From contig JAFYZZ010000027.1 of assembly GCA_017548445.1 (NCBI GenBank), positions 1 to 64,000 on the forward strand: a stretch of DNA of 64,000 nucleotides, given 5' to 3'. The notes below the pieces were generated by a model. The model saw only the letters and a list, made by a program, of their open reading frames with translations. It made no database searches and had not been told where the DNA came from. The position numbers were made by a program, and so were the translations under genes. Shown piece after piece: positions 40,389-52,808 of the stretch. Within the stretch, counting starts at the first letter, position 1. Each line of letters starts with the position of its first letter. The DNA comes from Bacteroidales bacterium. GTDB taxonomy: Bacteria; Bacteroidota; Bacteroidia; Bacteroidales; UBA932.

Positions 40389-41753
40389 CTATTTCTTCAC
40401 TTCTTCTTCCGAGCGGGGGCCGAAGTTCACGGACACGTCGCCCGGGGTACCTTTTCCGAATTCATAGTCGTTGCCCGGCAGGATGGCGTTCAGCAGGATG
40501 CCCACGAGGGCGGCGACGGCCAGGCCGCTGAGCGAGGTGAAGCCCAGGGAGATGGCGTCGTTCGCGCCGTACTTGATGCCGATGGCGAGCACGAGGATGA
40601 GGGCCGCGATGATGAGGTTGCGGGACGAGGTGAAGTCCACCCGGTTCTCGACCACATTGCGCACGCCCACGGCGGAGATCATACCATAGAGCACCAGCGA
40701 GACGCCGCCGATGGTCGCGGCGGGCATCGCGCCGATGAGCGCGGAGAACTTCGGGCAGAAGGCCAGCAGGATCGCGAAGCAGGCGGCGATGCGGATCACG
40801 CGCGGGTCGAAGACCCTGGTGATGTTCAGCACGCCGGTGTTCTCGCCGTAGGTGGTGTTGGCCGGGGCGCCGAACAGGGAGGCGATCATCGTGGCGAGAC
40901 CGTCGCCCATCAGGGTGCGGTGCAGGCCCGGGTCGCCGAGGTAATTGATGCCCGTGGTGGAGGAGATGGCGCACATATCGCCGATGTGCTCGACCATCGT
41001 GGCGAGCGAGATGGGCAGGATGGCGATGATGGCGGCCACCACCAGACCCCAGTCGGGGTTCTTGAACACGGCGAAGGCGGTATCCTGCATCTTGAACGGC
41101 AGGCCCACCCACGCGGCTTCCTTCACAGGCGCGAAGTCCACCTGGCCGAAGCAGGCGGCCACGATGTAGGAGCCCAGCACGCCCAGCAGGATGGGAACGA
41201 TCTTGATCATCCCCTTGCCCCAGATGTTGCAGACGATGATGATGACCACGGCCACAAGGGCGAGCCACCAGTTCTGGCTGCAGTTCTGGATGGCCGAACC
41301 GGACAGGGTGAGGCCGATGGCGATGATGATCGGGCCAGTGACGATGGGCGGGAAAAAGCGCAGCACCTTCTTGGCGCCGAATGCCGCGAACAGGCCCGCC
41401 AGCACGAAGTACATCAAACCCGCGCAGAACACGCCGATGCAGGCGTACGGCAGCGACTGGGCCAGGGAGAGTCCCTTGTCGACACCCATCTGCGTCACGG
41501 CCGCATAGCCGCCGAGGAAAGCGAAGGACGAGCCCAGGAAGGCGGGGACCTTCAGCTTCGTCAGGAAATGGAAGAGCAGCGTGCCGATGCCCGCGAAGAG
41601 CAGCGTCGCAGAAACGGAGAGCCCGGTGATCACCGGAACGAGGACGGTGGCCCCGAACATCGCGAACAGATGCTGGAGGCCGAGTACGGTCATCTTGCCC
41701 GCGCCAAGCGGACGGGCGTCATAGATTGCCTGGTCTTTCTGTACTTGAGCCAT
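40389..41753 (-). CDS. uraA: Uracil permease (NCS2 family)
   Basis: This 454-residue inner-membrane transporter has about 14 hydrophobic segments. LGLQHLFAMFGATVLVPVIT at the start, the substrate-site region TMVEHIGDM, and PGLHRTLMGDGLATMIASLF with NTTYGENTGVLNITRVFDP follow the UraA pattern closely. UraA-type proteins import uracil with protons; some family members take xanthine. Its position after two GMP synthetase genes would suit a purine base, but the motif TYGENTGV favours uracil. It starts 20 bases after guaA2 and its stop is two bases from the TTG start of the next gene. Confidence 0.88.
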   Translation of the reverse strand: MAQVQKDQAIYDARPLGAGKMTVLGLQHLFAMFGATVLVPVITGLSVSATLLFAGIGTLLFHFLTKLKVPAFLGSSFAFLGGYAAVTQMGVDKGLSLAQSLPYACIGVFCAGLMYFVLAGLFAAFGAKKVLRFFPPIVTGPIIIAIGLTLSGSAIQNCSQNWWLALVAVVIIIVCNIWGKGMIKIVPILLGVLGSYIVAACFGQVDFAPVKEAAWVGLPFKMQDTAFAVFKNPDWGLVVAAIIAILPISLATMVEHIGDMCAISSTTGINYLGDPGLHRTLMGDGLATMIASLFGAPANTTYGENTGVLNITRVFDPRVIRIAACFAILLAFCPKFSALIGAMPAATIGGVSLVLYGMISAVGVRNVVENRVDFTSSRNLIIAALILVLAIGIKYGANDAISLGFTSLSGLAVAALVGILLNAILPGNDYEFGKGTPGDVSVNFGPRSEEEVKK

Positions 41754-41773
41754 TGCTATTGTGAATTAAAAGG

Positions 41774-42757
41774 TTATTCCCACTCGATGGTTCCCGTCGG
41801 CTTCGGCGTGAGGTCGTACAGCACGCGGTTCACGCCCGGAACTTCCGTGATGATGCGCTGCGTGATATGGTGCAGCAGCTTGTACGGAATCTCCTCGATG
41901 GTGGCGGTCATCGCGTCGCGGGTGTTCACGGCACGGATGATGACCGGCCAGTCCCAGCTGCGCTTATTGTCCTTGACTCCCGTCGACTTGTAGTCGGGAA
42001 CGATGGTGAAGTACTGCCATACCTTGCCTTCCAGGCCGTTCTTCGCAAACTCTTCGCGCAGGATGGCGTCGCTCTCGCGGAGAGCCTCCAGGCGGTCCCG
42101 GGTGATGGCGCCGGTGCAGCGGACGCCCAGGCCGGGGCCGGGGAACGGCTGGCGGTACACCATATTGTCAGGCAGCCCCAGTTCCTTGCCGACCACGCGG
42201 ACCTCGTCCTTGAAGAGCAGTTTGATCGGCTCCACGAGCTCGAACTGCAGGTCTTCGGGAAGACCTCCCACGTTGTGGTGCGACTTCACGGGACCGGATT
42301 CGACGATATCGGGATAGATCGTCCCCTGGGCCAGGAAACTGATCCCCTCCAGCTTGCGGGCCTCCTCCTCGAACACGCGGATGAATTCCGCGCCGATGAT
42401 CTTCCGCTTCTGCTCGGGATCGGCCACGCCGGCCAGCTTGTCGAGGAAACGGTCCGCGGCGTCCACGTATACCAGGTTGGCGCCGAGTTCGTCGCGGAAT
42501 ACCCGGATCACCTGTTCGGCCTCGCCCTTGCGAAGGAGACCGTGATTGACGTGCACGGACACCAGCTGCTTCCCTACCGCCTTGATAAGCAGCGCCGCGA
42601 CCACGGAGGAGTCGACACCGCCCGACAAGGCCAGCAGCACTTTCTTGTCCCCGATCTGCTCACGCAGTTCCAAAATCTGTTTTTCAATGAAAGTCCGGGC
42701 CAGTCCGGCCGTCGTGATGCGCTCCATATTCGCGGGGCGAACGTTTCCTGTAGTCAT
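41774..42757 (-). CDS. Second GMP synthetase, ATP-pyrophosphatase and dimerisation domains only
   Basis: The 327-residue protein aligns with the C-terminal two thirds of GuaA: PP-loop [20 protein letters not shown] at about residue 40, [49 protein letters not shown] and the C-terminal [20 protein letters not shown]. The glutamine amidotransferase domain is absent and the ATG lies directly before the ATPase part, so this is not a truncation by mutation. Such subunits either use free ammonia or borrow a separate glutaminase. No stand-alone glutaminase gene is nearby, but full-length guaA lies two genes upstream in the same operon. It may convert XMP to GMP with ammonia, or act on another substrate. 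Confidence 0.9.
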   Translation of the reverse strand: MTTGNVRPANMERITTAGLARTFIEKQILELREQIGDKKVLLALSGGVDSSVVAALLIKAVGKQLVSVHVNHGLLRKGEAEQVIRVFRDELGANLVYVDAADRFLDKLAGVADPEQKRKIIGAEFIRVFEEEARKLEGISFLAQGTIYPDIVESGPVKSHHNVGGLPEDLQFELVEPIKLLFKDEVRVVGKELGLPDNMVYRQPFPGPGLGVRCTGAITRDRLEALRESDAILREEFAKNGLEGKVWQYFTIVPDYKSTGVKDNKRSWDWPVIIRAVNTRDAMTATIEEIPYKLLHHITQRIITEVPGVNRVLYDLTPKPTGTIEWE

Positions 42758-42793
42758 ATAACAATACTTAATACATTAATGATTCACAAAATG

Positions 42794-44422
42794 CTATAGT
42801 TTCTCGGACAGAACTCCCAAACGGATATCATAATTGTCTTTCAGCCGCTTGACCGCTTCCTCAAAGGTCAGATTCTCATCCCCGTTGATGATGAATCCGC
42901 CGTTCATATTGGCATCTCCGGCGGGATCCCACATCCGGAAATTGTACCTGGCGCTCTCGGACAACCGCTCCTGCAGCGCGTCCATATAGGCCGGAATGGT
43001 CTCCAGCTGCGGCAGCAGTTCCTGGAAACGCTTTTTCACCTTCTCCTTGAAGACGGGGTCCTCGAACAGGCGGGCGTACCAGATGGCCTCCCCGTTGATC
43101 AGGCCGGTCTTGCCCTGCGGTGAGGTATTATACGACAGCACCCCCCAGTCGAAGTCCCAGCAGGGGCCGGCCACCAGCTTCCCACCCCGGTCCTTATGCA
43201 TAAAGACGCTGCCGGGATTGCCCAGTTCGTGGTTTCCCATCACCTCGAACACGAGCCAGTAGTCCACGAAGGAATCCACGTCGATATAGTTGGCATAACC
43301 CTTCTCCAGGTCGGTAAAGTCCGGCCCGTAGATGGCTTCCGCCGTATCATAGACATACTGTTTGATGTAGGCAAGCTGCGCCTCGGTGAGGTCTTCCTCG
43401 TCCGGATACTTGACACTGAAGGGGATACCGCCCTCGCTGCCCCATTCTACGCTCCCCCCGTGCGGATCGGTCCACTGGACCTCGTTGTCGTAATGGAAAT
43501 CGCACTCCAGCAGGTATCCGCCCGTCACGGCCTCGCCTTCGTTGTCTTCCGGCGTCATCTCCGTGACATTCACCCGGTTCTTGTCCACACGCACCTGTTC
43601 GATGAGCACATAGGTTCCCCGGTGTCTCCCGTTCAGCACCAGCTCCACCGGTTCGCAGTGCGGCGTCCAGTCCAGGTTCGTCATCGATGACACCTTCATC
43701 GCCACCAGGTTCCGCATCAAGGACCTGTCCATAAAATTGGCCAGCAGGATCCAGCGCTTGTGCTTGGGCAGCCCGAACACCTCCGCCTTCTTGTCCAGTT
43801 TAATCAAGTAAGGCTTCTTGGGCCACTCCCAGGTGGTGTTGCCCCGGCCCCGGACGGAGCAGTTCACCTGTTCCAGATCATACCGCCCGCCGTCGGACCG
43901 GATGGTCAGGGCGGCCGGGACATATTCTTCCTTAGATACGATGGGGGCGTTGTTTTCCGTATCGATATAGACGGTGGCCAGACCCGTTTCCGGAATGAGG
44001 ACGCCCGGAGCAAGCCGGTGAATCCGGACCGTAAAAGACGAAGAAAAGACAAAGGAATCCTCCCCGGCTTTCTTCCGGACCCCCAGCTGCACTGAATACT
44101 CGTAATCCTCTCCCTTCCCGGTGTCGGACAGGACGGCCACGTACCGGCCCTCACCGGTCGAACGGACCTGGGTGAGCGAAAAGGCTTCGGACTGCGGGGA
44201 CAGGATCACGTCCGACGCCGGATTGAAGGCGAACTTCCCGTCCACCACGGTAAAGGCCACTTCGACATTCCCGTCCACCGGAATCTCCACCGTATTGACC
44301 TGCATCTGGACCGAACTGAGCACGGGTTCCAGCGCCACTGTCTGGAATTCTTCCTTCTGCTCACAGGACGCAACGGTCAGCGCGATGGCAAAGACGGCGG
44401 AAACGTGTCGGAAATACCTCAT
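42794..44422 (-). CDS. CotH-kinase-family lipoprotein
   Basis: It is a 542-residue exported lipoprotein (TVASCEQ) with an N-terminal beta-rich part. The CotH kinase domain starts at about residue 160: ATVYIDTENNAPIVSKEEYV, CSVRGRGNTTWEWPKKPYLI, KHKRWILLANFMDRSLMRN, LECDFHYDNEVQWTDPHGG, and the catalytic-site motif CWDFDWGVLSYN. CotH proteins are atypical kinases known from spore coats, where they phosphorylate coat proteins; Bacteroidota versions are common but poorly studied. It starts one base after the guaA stop (TGATATG), so translation is probably coupled. What a secreted kinase does inside a GMP operon is unclear. An ATP- or GTP-linked role is a guess. Confidence 0.85.
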   Translation of the reverse strand: MRYFRHVSAVFAIALTVASCEQKEEFQTVALEPVLSSVQMQVNTVEIPVDGNVEVAFTVVDGKFAFNPASDVILSPQSEAFSLTQVRSTGEGRYVAVLSDTGKGEDYEYSVQLGVRKKAGEDSFVFSSSFTVRIHRLAPGVLIPETGLATVYIDTENNAPIVSKEEYVPAALTIRSDGGRYDLEQVNCSVRGRGNTTWEWPKKPYLIKLDKKAEVFGLPKHKRWILLANFMDRSLMRNLVAMKVSSMTNLDWTPHCEPVELVLNGRHRGTYVLIEQVRVDKNRVNVTEMTPEDNEGEAVTGGYLLECDFHYDNEVQWTDPHGGSVEWGSEGGIPFSVKYPDEEDLTEAQLAYIKQYVYDTAEAIYGPDFTDLEKGYANYIDVDSFVDYWLVFEVMGNHELGNPGSVFMHKDRGGKLVAGPCWDFDWGVLSYNTSPQGKTGLINGEAIWYARLFEDPVFKEKVKKRFQELLPQLETIPAYMDALQERLSESARYNFRMWDPAGDANMNGGFIINGDENLTFEEAVKRLKDNYDIRLGVLSEKL

Positions 44423-44423
44423 A

Positions 44424-47531
<3,108 letters not shown>

Positions 47532-47534
47532 AAA

Positions 47535-47546
47535 AAGTTATCAACA
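47535..47546. promoter_or_regulatory. AAGTTATCAACA element upstream of the guaB promoter
   Basis: The 12-mer starts three bases above the TTG of the -33 element and 27 bases above the -7 box, exactly as at purE (60205-60216, one base different). The core TTATCAACA is one base from a DnaA box (TTATCCACA). Confidence 0.65.
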
Positions 47547-47590
47547 ATTTCCAAGCGGCGGACGGAGTCTTCCAGACGGGCGGACGGAAA

Positions 47591-48622
47591 TTATTTTTCG
47601 GACAAGTTTGCCGAAAAACCAATTTCCGCTCCGCTGTCCGTCCGCCGCTTTGCTTCATCCGTTTTCCGCTTTCTATACATCTGCCAGGTATTGTACACGT
47701 TATGCCAGATGGTATAGAAGCCGCCGGCGACGGAGACGACGGGGTCGAGGAAAGTGTAGCCCATCCAGATGCCGAAGACGGTGTTCTTCTGGCCGAGGGC
47801 CTGGCCGGCGGAGACGGGGCACTGCCAGCGCCGGCCGATGCGGCGGCCCGCCCAGAACTGCAGGATGCAGGAAAGCAGCGAGGCGACGCCGATCTGCCAG
47901 AGCACGGCCGCGCCGGAACTGTTCCGCACGATGGCGCGGGTGCTCATCAGGATGGCCAGCGTGAGCGAAACCGCCCAGATGTAGAACGCCAGGTCCGGAA
48001 AACGAAGCAGCCACGCGTGGAACTTCGGCATCAGGTAGCGCACCAGCCAGGCCAGCAGGCAGGGCAGGATGAGCAGCGGGAATATCTTCGCCAGGATGCG
48101 CAGGAAGGCCTCCGAGAAAGTCAGCCCCTCCATCGGATGGATGAGCGGCACCATCAGCGGCACCAGCACCGCCACCACAAGGTTGATAAGCACCGTATAG
48201 GTGACCACCCCGGCCATATTGCCGCCCAGCTTGCCCGTCACCACGGCGCAGGCCGTGGCCGTGGGGCAGATCAGGCACAGCATCGCCGCCTCGAAACCAT
48301 AACGCAAGGGCAGTTCGGGGCAGAAATACAGCAGCAGCGCCAGTCCCGTGAACAGCCCGGCCTGGATGAGCAGCAGCCACAGCATCCATCGGTGCGGCCG
48401 CATCTGGTGCGGCTCAATCCGACAGAAACTCAGGAACAGCATAATGAAGAGCAGCACCGGCTGCACCGTCTTCGCAATCCGCTCCAGCACCGGTCCCGCC
48501 GTGTGAAGGGCCGGAATGGAATGATAGACCAGATACAGGGAGGCGCCCACGATCATACCGATAATGAGCGCCCAGTCCCGCAGGAACTTCTTTAAGGTGT
48601 AGCGATACGGGCGAGGAAGCAT
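47591..48622 (-). CDS. Bile acid:sodium symporter (BASS) family transporter
   Basis: The protein has 343 residues and about ten membrane segments, starting with DWALIIGMIVGASLYLVY. The family signature CLICPTATACAVVTGKLGGN occurs at about residue 140, with VVTYTVLINLVVAVLVPLMV after it and the second half containing GQKNTVFGIWMGYTFLDPVV. Members import bile acids, pantoate, pyruvate or other organic anions with sodium; the substrate here is unknown. The ATG at 48622 lies 31 bases inside the end of purD-folD, so the gene is the last of the purine operon and translationally coupled. A folate or purine-related substrate is possible but not shown. Confidence 0.88.
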   Translation of the reverse strand: MLPRPYRYTLKKFLRDWALIIGMIVGASLYLVYHSIPALHTAGPVLERIAKTVQPVLLFIMLFLSFCRIEPHQMRPHRWMLWLLLIQAGLFTGLALLLYFCPELPLRYGFEAAMLCLICPTATACAVVTGKLGGNMAGVVTYTVLINLVVAVLVPLMVPLIHPMEGLTFSEAFLRILAKIFPLLILPCLLAWLVRYLMPKFHAWLLRFPDLAFYIWAVSLTLAILMSTRAIVRNSSGAAVLWQIGVASLLSCILQFWAGRRIGRRWQCPVSAGQALGQKNTVFGIWMGYTFLDPVVSVAGGFYTIWHNVYNTWQMYRKRKTDEAKRRTDSGAEIGFSANLSEK

Positions 48623-50703
48623 TCCACTGTATTCTCCATCAGCATCGCGATGGTCATCGGCCCCACGCCGCCCGGCACGGGCGTGATCCAGGAAGCACGC
48701 AGGCGGGCCTCCGTGAAATCCACGTCACCGCACAGGCGCCCGTCGGCGTCGCGGTTCATTCCCACGTCGATGACCACGGCCCCGGGCTTGACCATATCGC
48801 CCGTCACCACGTTCACCTTGCCCACGGCCACCACCAGCACGTCGGCCTGCAGCGTCACGGACTTAAGGTCCTTCGTGCGCGAATGCGCGATGATGACGGT
48901 GGCGTTGCGGTCCAGCAGGAGCTTCGCCACCGGCTTGCCCACGATGTTGCTGCGGCCCACCACCACGGCGGTCTTGCCCTTCAGGTCGATGCCGCTCTCG
49001 TCGATCAGCCGCAGGATGCCCTTGGGCGTGCAGGGCACGGTGCAGGGGCGCCCGAGCCACAGGTCGGCCACGTTCAGCGGATGGAATCCGTCCACGTCCT
49101 TCTCCTTGGCGATGGCGTCGATCACGCGCGCCTCATTGATCTGTTTCGGCAGCGGCAGCTGAACCAGGATGCCGTCCAGTTCGGGGTCGCGGTTCAGCGT
49201 GTCGATCATCTGCAGCAGGGCCTCCTCGGACACGTCTTCCGCCATCGTGATCAGGCGGGAGTTCATCCCCAGGTAGATGGCCGTCTTCACCTTGTTGCGC
49301 ACGTACACCTGGCTGGCGGGATTGCTGCCCACGATGATCACGGCAAGCGACGGCTTGCGGCCGTACTTCACCTCCAGCCTGCCGATGCGCTCGCGCAGGT
49401 CCTCCTTGATGGAAGCCGACAGCGCCTTGCCGTCCAGCAGGCGGCCGTCCAGCGCCCAGTGCGCGATGTCGCGGCGGAAGAAGAGTTCATCGCACCGGAT
49501 CTTCGCCAGCTCGGCATAAACCTTCTCGCGGGCAGCGCGGATGCCGGCCCCCTCTGCCACGACCATCATCACGCGGCCGCCGTTCGTGAGCAGGCGGTCG
49601 CCGTCGCGCTTCGTGCCCATATGGTACACCTTGGCATCCACGTCCTCCACGCCCTTGATTTCGAACCCTTTAGGATAAGAGCCCGGATAGCCCCTGGAGG
49701 CCAGCACCACGCCCAGCGTGACGGCGTCCCGCCAGACGGGCTGCGCCGCCGGACGGCCGTCCGCCACGGCGGAGAAGATGTCGTAGATGTCGCTTTCCAG
49801 CAGCGGTAGCACCACCTCGGTCTCGGGGTCGCCGAAACGGGCGTTGAATTCGATGACTTTCACCCCGTCCGGGGTCTTCATCAAGCCGCCGTAGAGCACG
49901 CCCGAAAGCGGGCAGCCCTCGGCCGCCATCGCCTTCGCAGCCGCCTCCAGGATATTTGTCAGGGCAAAAGAGCGGTCCTCTTCCGTAATGAAAGGCAGGC
50001 CCGTGTAGGCGCCCATACCGCCGGTATTGGGACCGCGGTCGCCGTCGAAAGCGCGCTTGTGGTCCTGCGAAAGCGGCATCGGATACACGCGCTCCCCGGC
50101 CACGAAAGCCATAAAGGAGAACTCGGGTCCGGTGAGGAAATCCTCCACCACCACGCGGCCCTTGCCGAAAGCCTCGTCCAGCAGCATACTGCGCAGCGCC
50201 GCTTCGGCATCCTCCGCGTTCGCGGCAATCACGACGCCCTTGCCGGCAGCCAGGCCGTCGTACTTCAGCACGGCCGGGAACGGGCGGGCGTTCACGTACG
50301 CGAGCGCTTCGTCGAAGTCGTCGAAACTGCGGTAACCCGCCGTGGGGATGCCGTACTTGTCCATCAGCACCTTCGCGAACTCCTTGCTGCTCTCGATGCG
50401 CGTGGCGGCCTGCGTGTGGCCGAAAATCCGAAGCCCGGCAGCGCGGAAGGCGTCCACGACTCCCACCGACAGCGCCGCCTCGGGGCCCACGACCGTGAGG
50501 TCGATTCCCTGCTCCTGCGCAAACTTCAGCAGCCCCGCCACGTCGGTATCCTTCAGGGGCACGTTTTCCGCCTGCAGGCCGATGCCGGCATTGCCGGGGG
50601 CGCACCAGATCTTCGCGACCTGCGGCGAGCGGGCCAGCGCATCCACGATGGCGTGCTCACGTCCGCCGCCGCCCACTACGAGCACTTTCTTGTCCTTAGC
50701 CAT
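48592..50703 (-). CDS. purD-folD: PurD-FolD fusion: GAR synthetase plus methylene-THF dehydrogenase/cyclohydrolase
   Basis: A 703-residue bifunctional cytosolic protein. Residues 1-417 are a complete PurD (VLVVGGGGREHAIVDAL, FPAVLKYDGLAAGKGVVIA, PNTGGMGAYT, EFNARFGDPETEVVLP), which joins phosphoribosylamine and glycine. Residues 418-703 are a complete FolD (LLDGKALSASIKEDLRERI, SNPASQVYVRNKVKTA with the catalytic Lys, VQLPLPKQI, VVVGRSNIVGKPVAKLLL, TPVPGGVGPMTIAML), which makes 10-formyl-THF from methylene-THF. The junction at HWAL-DGRLLDG has no linker, and no frameshift was seen. PurN and PurH, encoded just upstream, use 10-formyl-THF, so the fusion ties folate supply to purine assembly. 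It starts three bases after the purH stop. Confidence 0.95.
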   Translation of the reverse strand: MAKDKKVLVVGGGGREHAIVDALARSPQVAKIWCAPGNAGIGLQAENVPLKDTDVAGLLKFAQEQGIDLTVVGPEAALSVGVVDAFRAAGLRIFGHTQAATRIESSKEFAKVLMDKYGIPTAGYRSFDDFDEALAYVNARPFPAVLKYDGLAAGKGVVIAANAEDAEAALRSMLLDEAFGKGRVVVEDFLTGPEFSFMAFVAGERVYPMPLSQDHKRAFDGDRGPNTGGMGAYTGLPFITEEDRSFALTNILEAAAKAMAAEGCPLSGVLYGGLMKTPDGVKVIEFNARFGDPETEVVLPLLESDIYDIFSAVADGRPAAQPVWRDAVTLGVVLASRGYPGSYPKGFEIKGVEDVDAKVYHMGTKRDGDRLLTNGGRVMMVVAEGAGIRAAREKVYAELAKIRCDELFFRRDIAHWALDGRLLDGKALSASIKEDLRERIGRLEVKYGRKPSLAVIIVGSNPASQVYVRNKVKTAIYLGMNSRLITMAEDVSEEALLQMIDTLNRDPELDGILVQLPLPKQINEARVIDAIAKEKDVDGFHPLNVADLWLGRPCTVPCTPKGILRLIDESGIDLKGKTAVVVGRSNIVGKPVAKLLLDRNATVIIAHSRTKDLKSVTLQADVLVVAVGKVNVVTGDMVKPGAVVIDVGMNRDADGRLCGDVDFTEARLRASWITPVPGGVGPMTIAMLMENTVECFLARIATP

Positions 50704-50706
50704 ATC

Positions 50707-52239
50707 CTAATGCTTGAAATGTCTGATTCCGGTGAAGAGCATCGTGATGCCCAGTTCGTCGGCCTTGGCGACCGCGTCCGCATCGCGGATGCTGCCGCCC
50801 GGCTGCACGATGGCGCTCACGCCGTACTGCGCGGCCAGGGCCACGGTGTCGTCGAAGGGCAGGAAGCCGTCGGAAGCGAGGATCAAGCCTTCGGTGAAAC
50901 CGGCCGCCTGCGCCTCCTTGAGGGCGATTTCAGCCGACCCGACGCGGTTGGTCTGGCCGGCGCCCACACCGATGGTATGGCCGTCGCGTACCACCGCGAT
51001 AGCATTGGATTTCACGTGCTTGACAATGCGCCAGCCGAAGTCCAGGTCGGCCATCTGCGCCACCGTGGGACGGACTTTCGTCACGCACATCTGTTCCGTC
51101 ACGGCCTCCACCGCGGTGTCCAGCTGCTGGGCCAGCATCCCGCCGTTCACGCCCACGTACTGCATCGGGGCCTTCTCCTGCGGGGCCATCGGCACCTCCA
51201 GCACACGGAGGTTCTTCTTGGCGGAGAGGATTTCCAGCGCCTCCGGGCTGAAGGAAGGGGCGATCACGATTTCCAGGAAGATGGGCTTCATCCCGCGCGC
51301 CACCTCGGCGGTGAGTTCGCGGTTCACGCCCACGATACCGCCGTAAATGCTCACCTTGTCGGCCTCGTAGGCGGCCTGCCAGGCATCCTCCAGCGTCTCC
51401 CCCACGGCCGCGCCGCAGGGATTCATATGCTTGAGCGCCACGCAGAAAGGCTTGTCGGCGAAGTCACGCAGCACGTTCAGCGCCGCGTTGGCGTCCTGGA
51501 TGTTGTTGTAGGACAGTTCCTTGCCCTGGATCTGCCGGGCGAAGGCCAGGGAATACGGCTCCGGCTGCATCGCGGCGTAGAACTTCGCAGCCTGATGCGG
51601 GTTCTCGCCATAGCGCAGCGGCTGCTTCAGGTCGTACTCCAGGAAGAGCTTCTCGTTCAGGCCGGCCTGCGCGCGCATCCAGGAGGCGATGCACATATCG
51701 TATTCGGCGGTGTGGGTGTAAGCCTTGGCGGACAGCTGCAGGCGCGTGGTGTCGCAGGTCCTGCCGTTCGCGCGGATCTCCTCCAGCACCTTGTCATAAT
51801 CCGCCGGATCGCACACGATGGTCACGTCGCGCCAGTTCTTGGCTGCACTGCGCACCATCGACGGTCCGCCGATGTCGATGTTCTCGATGGCGTCCTCCAT
51901 CGTCACGCCCTCCTTCGCAATGGTCTGCCGGAAGGGGTAGAGGTTCACGCACACCAGGTCGATGGTCTGTATCCCCTGCTCTGAGAGGGTGGCCATATGG
52001 ACGGGCAGGTCGCGCCTCGCCAGGATGCCCCCGTGCACCTTCGGATGCAGGGTCTTCACCCGGCCGTCGAGGATCTCCGGGAATCCGGTCACTTCACTGA
52101 TGCCCACGGTCTTCACGCCGCTCTGCTCCAGCAGACGCTGCGTTCCGCCCGTGGCGATGATGGTCCAACCCAACTTCTGCAGGCCCTGCACGAACGGCAC
52201 GAGCCCGGTCTTGTCGCTAACGCTGATTAATGCTCTCAT
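50707..52239 (-). CDS. purH: AICAR formyltransferase / IMP cyclohydrolase
   Basis: The 510-residue bifunctional enzyme carries out the last two steps to IMP. The N-terminal cyclohydrolase part has RALISVSDKTGLVPFVQGLQ, GGTQRLLEQSGV and RVKTLHPKVHGGIL; the C-terminal formyltransferase part has CVALKHMNPCGAAVGETLED with the catalytic Lys-His, SNAIAVVRDGHTIGVGAGQT and SDGFLPFDDTVALAAQYGV. It consumes 10-formyl-THF made by the FolD domain encoded next. The ATG overlaps the purN stop by one base (TAATG). Confidence 0.97.
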   Translation of the reverse strand: MRALISVSDKTGLVPFVQGLQKLGWTIIATGGTQRLLEQSGVKTVGISEVTGFPEILDGRVKTLHPKVHGGILARRDLPVHMATLSEQGIQTIDLVCVNLYPFRQTIAKEGVTMEDAIENIDIGGPSMVRSAAKNWRDVTIVCDPADYDKVLEEIRANGRTCDTTRLQLSAKAYTHTAEYDMCIASWMRAQAGLNEKLFLEYDLKQPLRYGENPHQAAKFYAAMQPEPYSLAFARQIQGKELSYNNIQDANAALNVLRDFADKPFCVALKHMNPCGAAVGETLEDAWQAAYEADKVSIYGGIVGVNRELTAEVARGMKPIFLEIVIAPSFSPEALEILSAKKNLRVLEVPMAPQEKAPMQYVGVNGGMLAQQLDTAVEAVTEQMCVTKVRPTVAQMADLDFGWRIVKHVKSNAIAVVRDGHTIGVGAGQTNRVGSAEIALKEAQAAGFTEGLILASDGFLPFDDTVALAAQYGVSAIVQPGGSIRDADAVAKADELGITMLFTGIRHFKH

Positions 52240-52808
52240 TATTTCTCTTTCAACAACTTGTCGATGGTTTCCACGTACAAGGCGTGTTCTATCTTCTGGC
52301 CTATGCGATGCACTTCCTCCGGGTCGTCCCCGTCATATTCGAAGGCCCGCTGCGCAATGATCTTCCCCCCGTCCAGGTCGGCGTTCACCCAATGGATGGT
52401 GATGCCGTACACCTTGACGCCGTAGGCCACGGCGTCTTCCACGGCGTGCGCACCTTTGAATGCCGGCAGCAGCGAGGGATGGATGTTGATGATGCGCCCG
52501 CCGTAGGCTTCCAGCAGCACGTCGGAGATGATGCGCATATAGCCCGCCAGGCACACCAGGTCGATTCCGGCGGCGTCCATCCGGCGGATAACCTCCCGCT
52601 CGAATTCGGCTTTGGAACCGAACGATTTCGGCGAGGCGACGAACGTCGGCACGCCGAAACGCTCCACGCGCGCCACCACAGCGGCGCCGGGCCTGTCGCA
52701 GACCATCAGGGCCACCTCGGCGTCCAGGCGCCCGTCGGCGCAGGCTTGTGCGATGGCCTCGAAATTGGTTCCGGAACCGCTGGCGAAGACCGCTAGGCGT
52801 TTTTTCAT
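52239..52808 (-). CDS. purN: Phosphoribosylglycinamide formyltransferase
   Basis: The protein has 189 residues, a usual PurN length. It opens with [20 protein letters not shown] and has [40 protein letters not shown] with the catalytic Asn and His, and [20 protein letters not shown] with the late Asp. It formylates GAR using 10-formyl-THF. The ATG at 52808 overlaps the purM stop by four bases (ATGA), which decides the start although the frame is open further upstream. Confidence 0.95.
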   Translation of the reverse strand: MKKRLAVFASGSGTNFEAIAQACADGRLDAEVALMVCDRPGAAVVARVERFGVPTFVASPKSFGSKAEFEREVIRRMDAAGIDLVCLAGYMRIISDVLLEAYGGRIINIHPSLLPAFKGAHAVEDAVAYGVKVYGITIHWVNADLDGGKIIAQRAFEYDGDDPEEVHRIGQKIEHALYVETIDKLLKEK

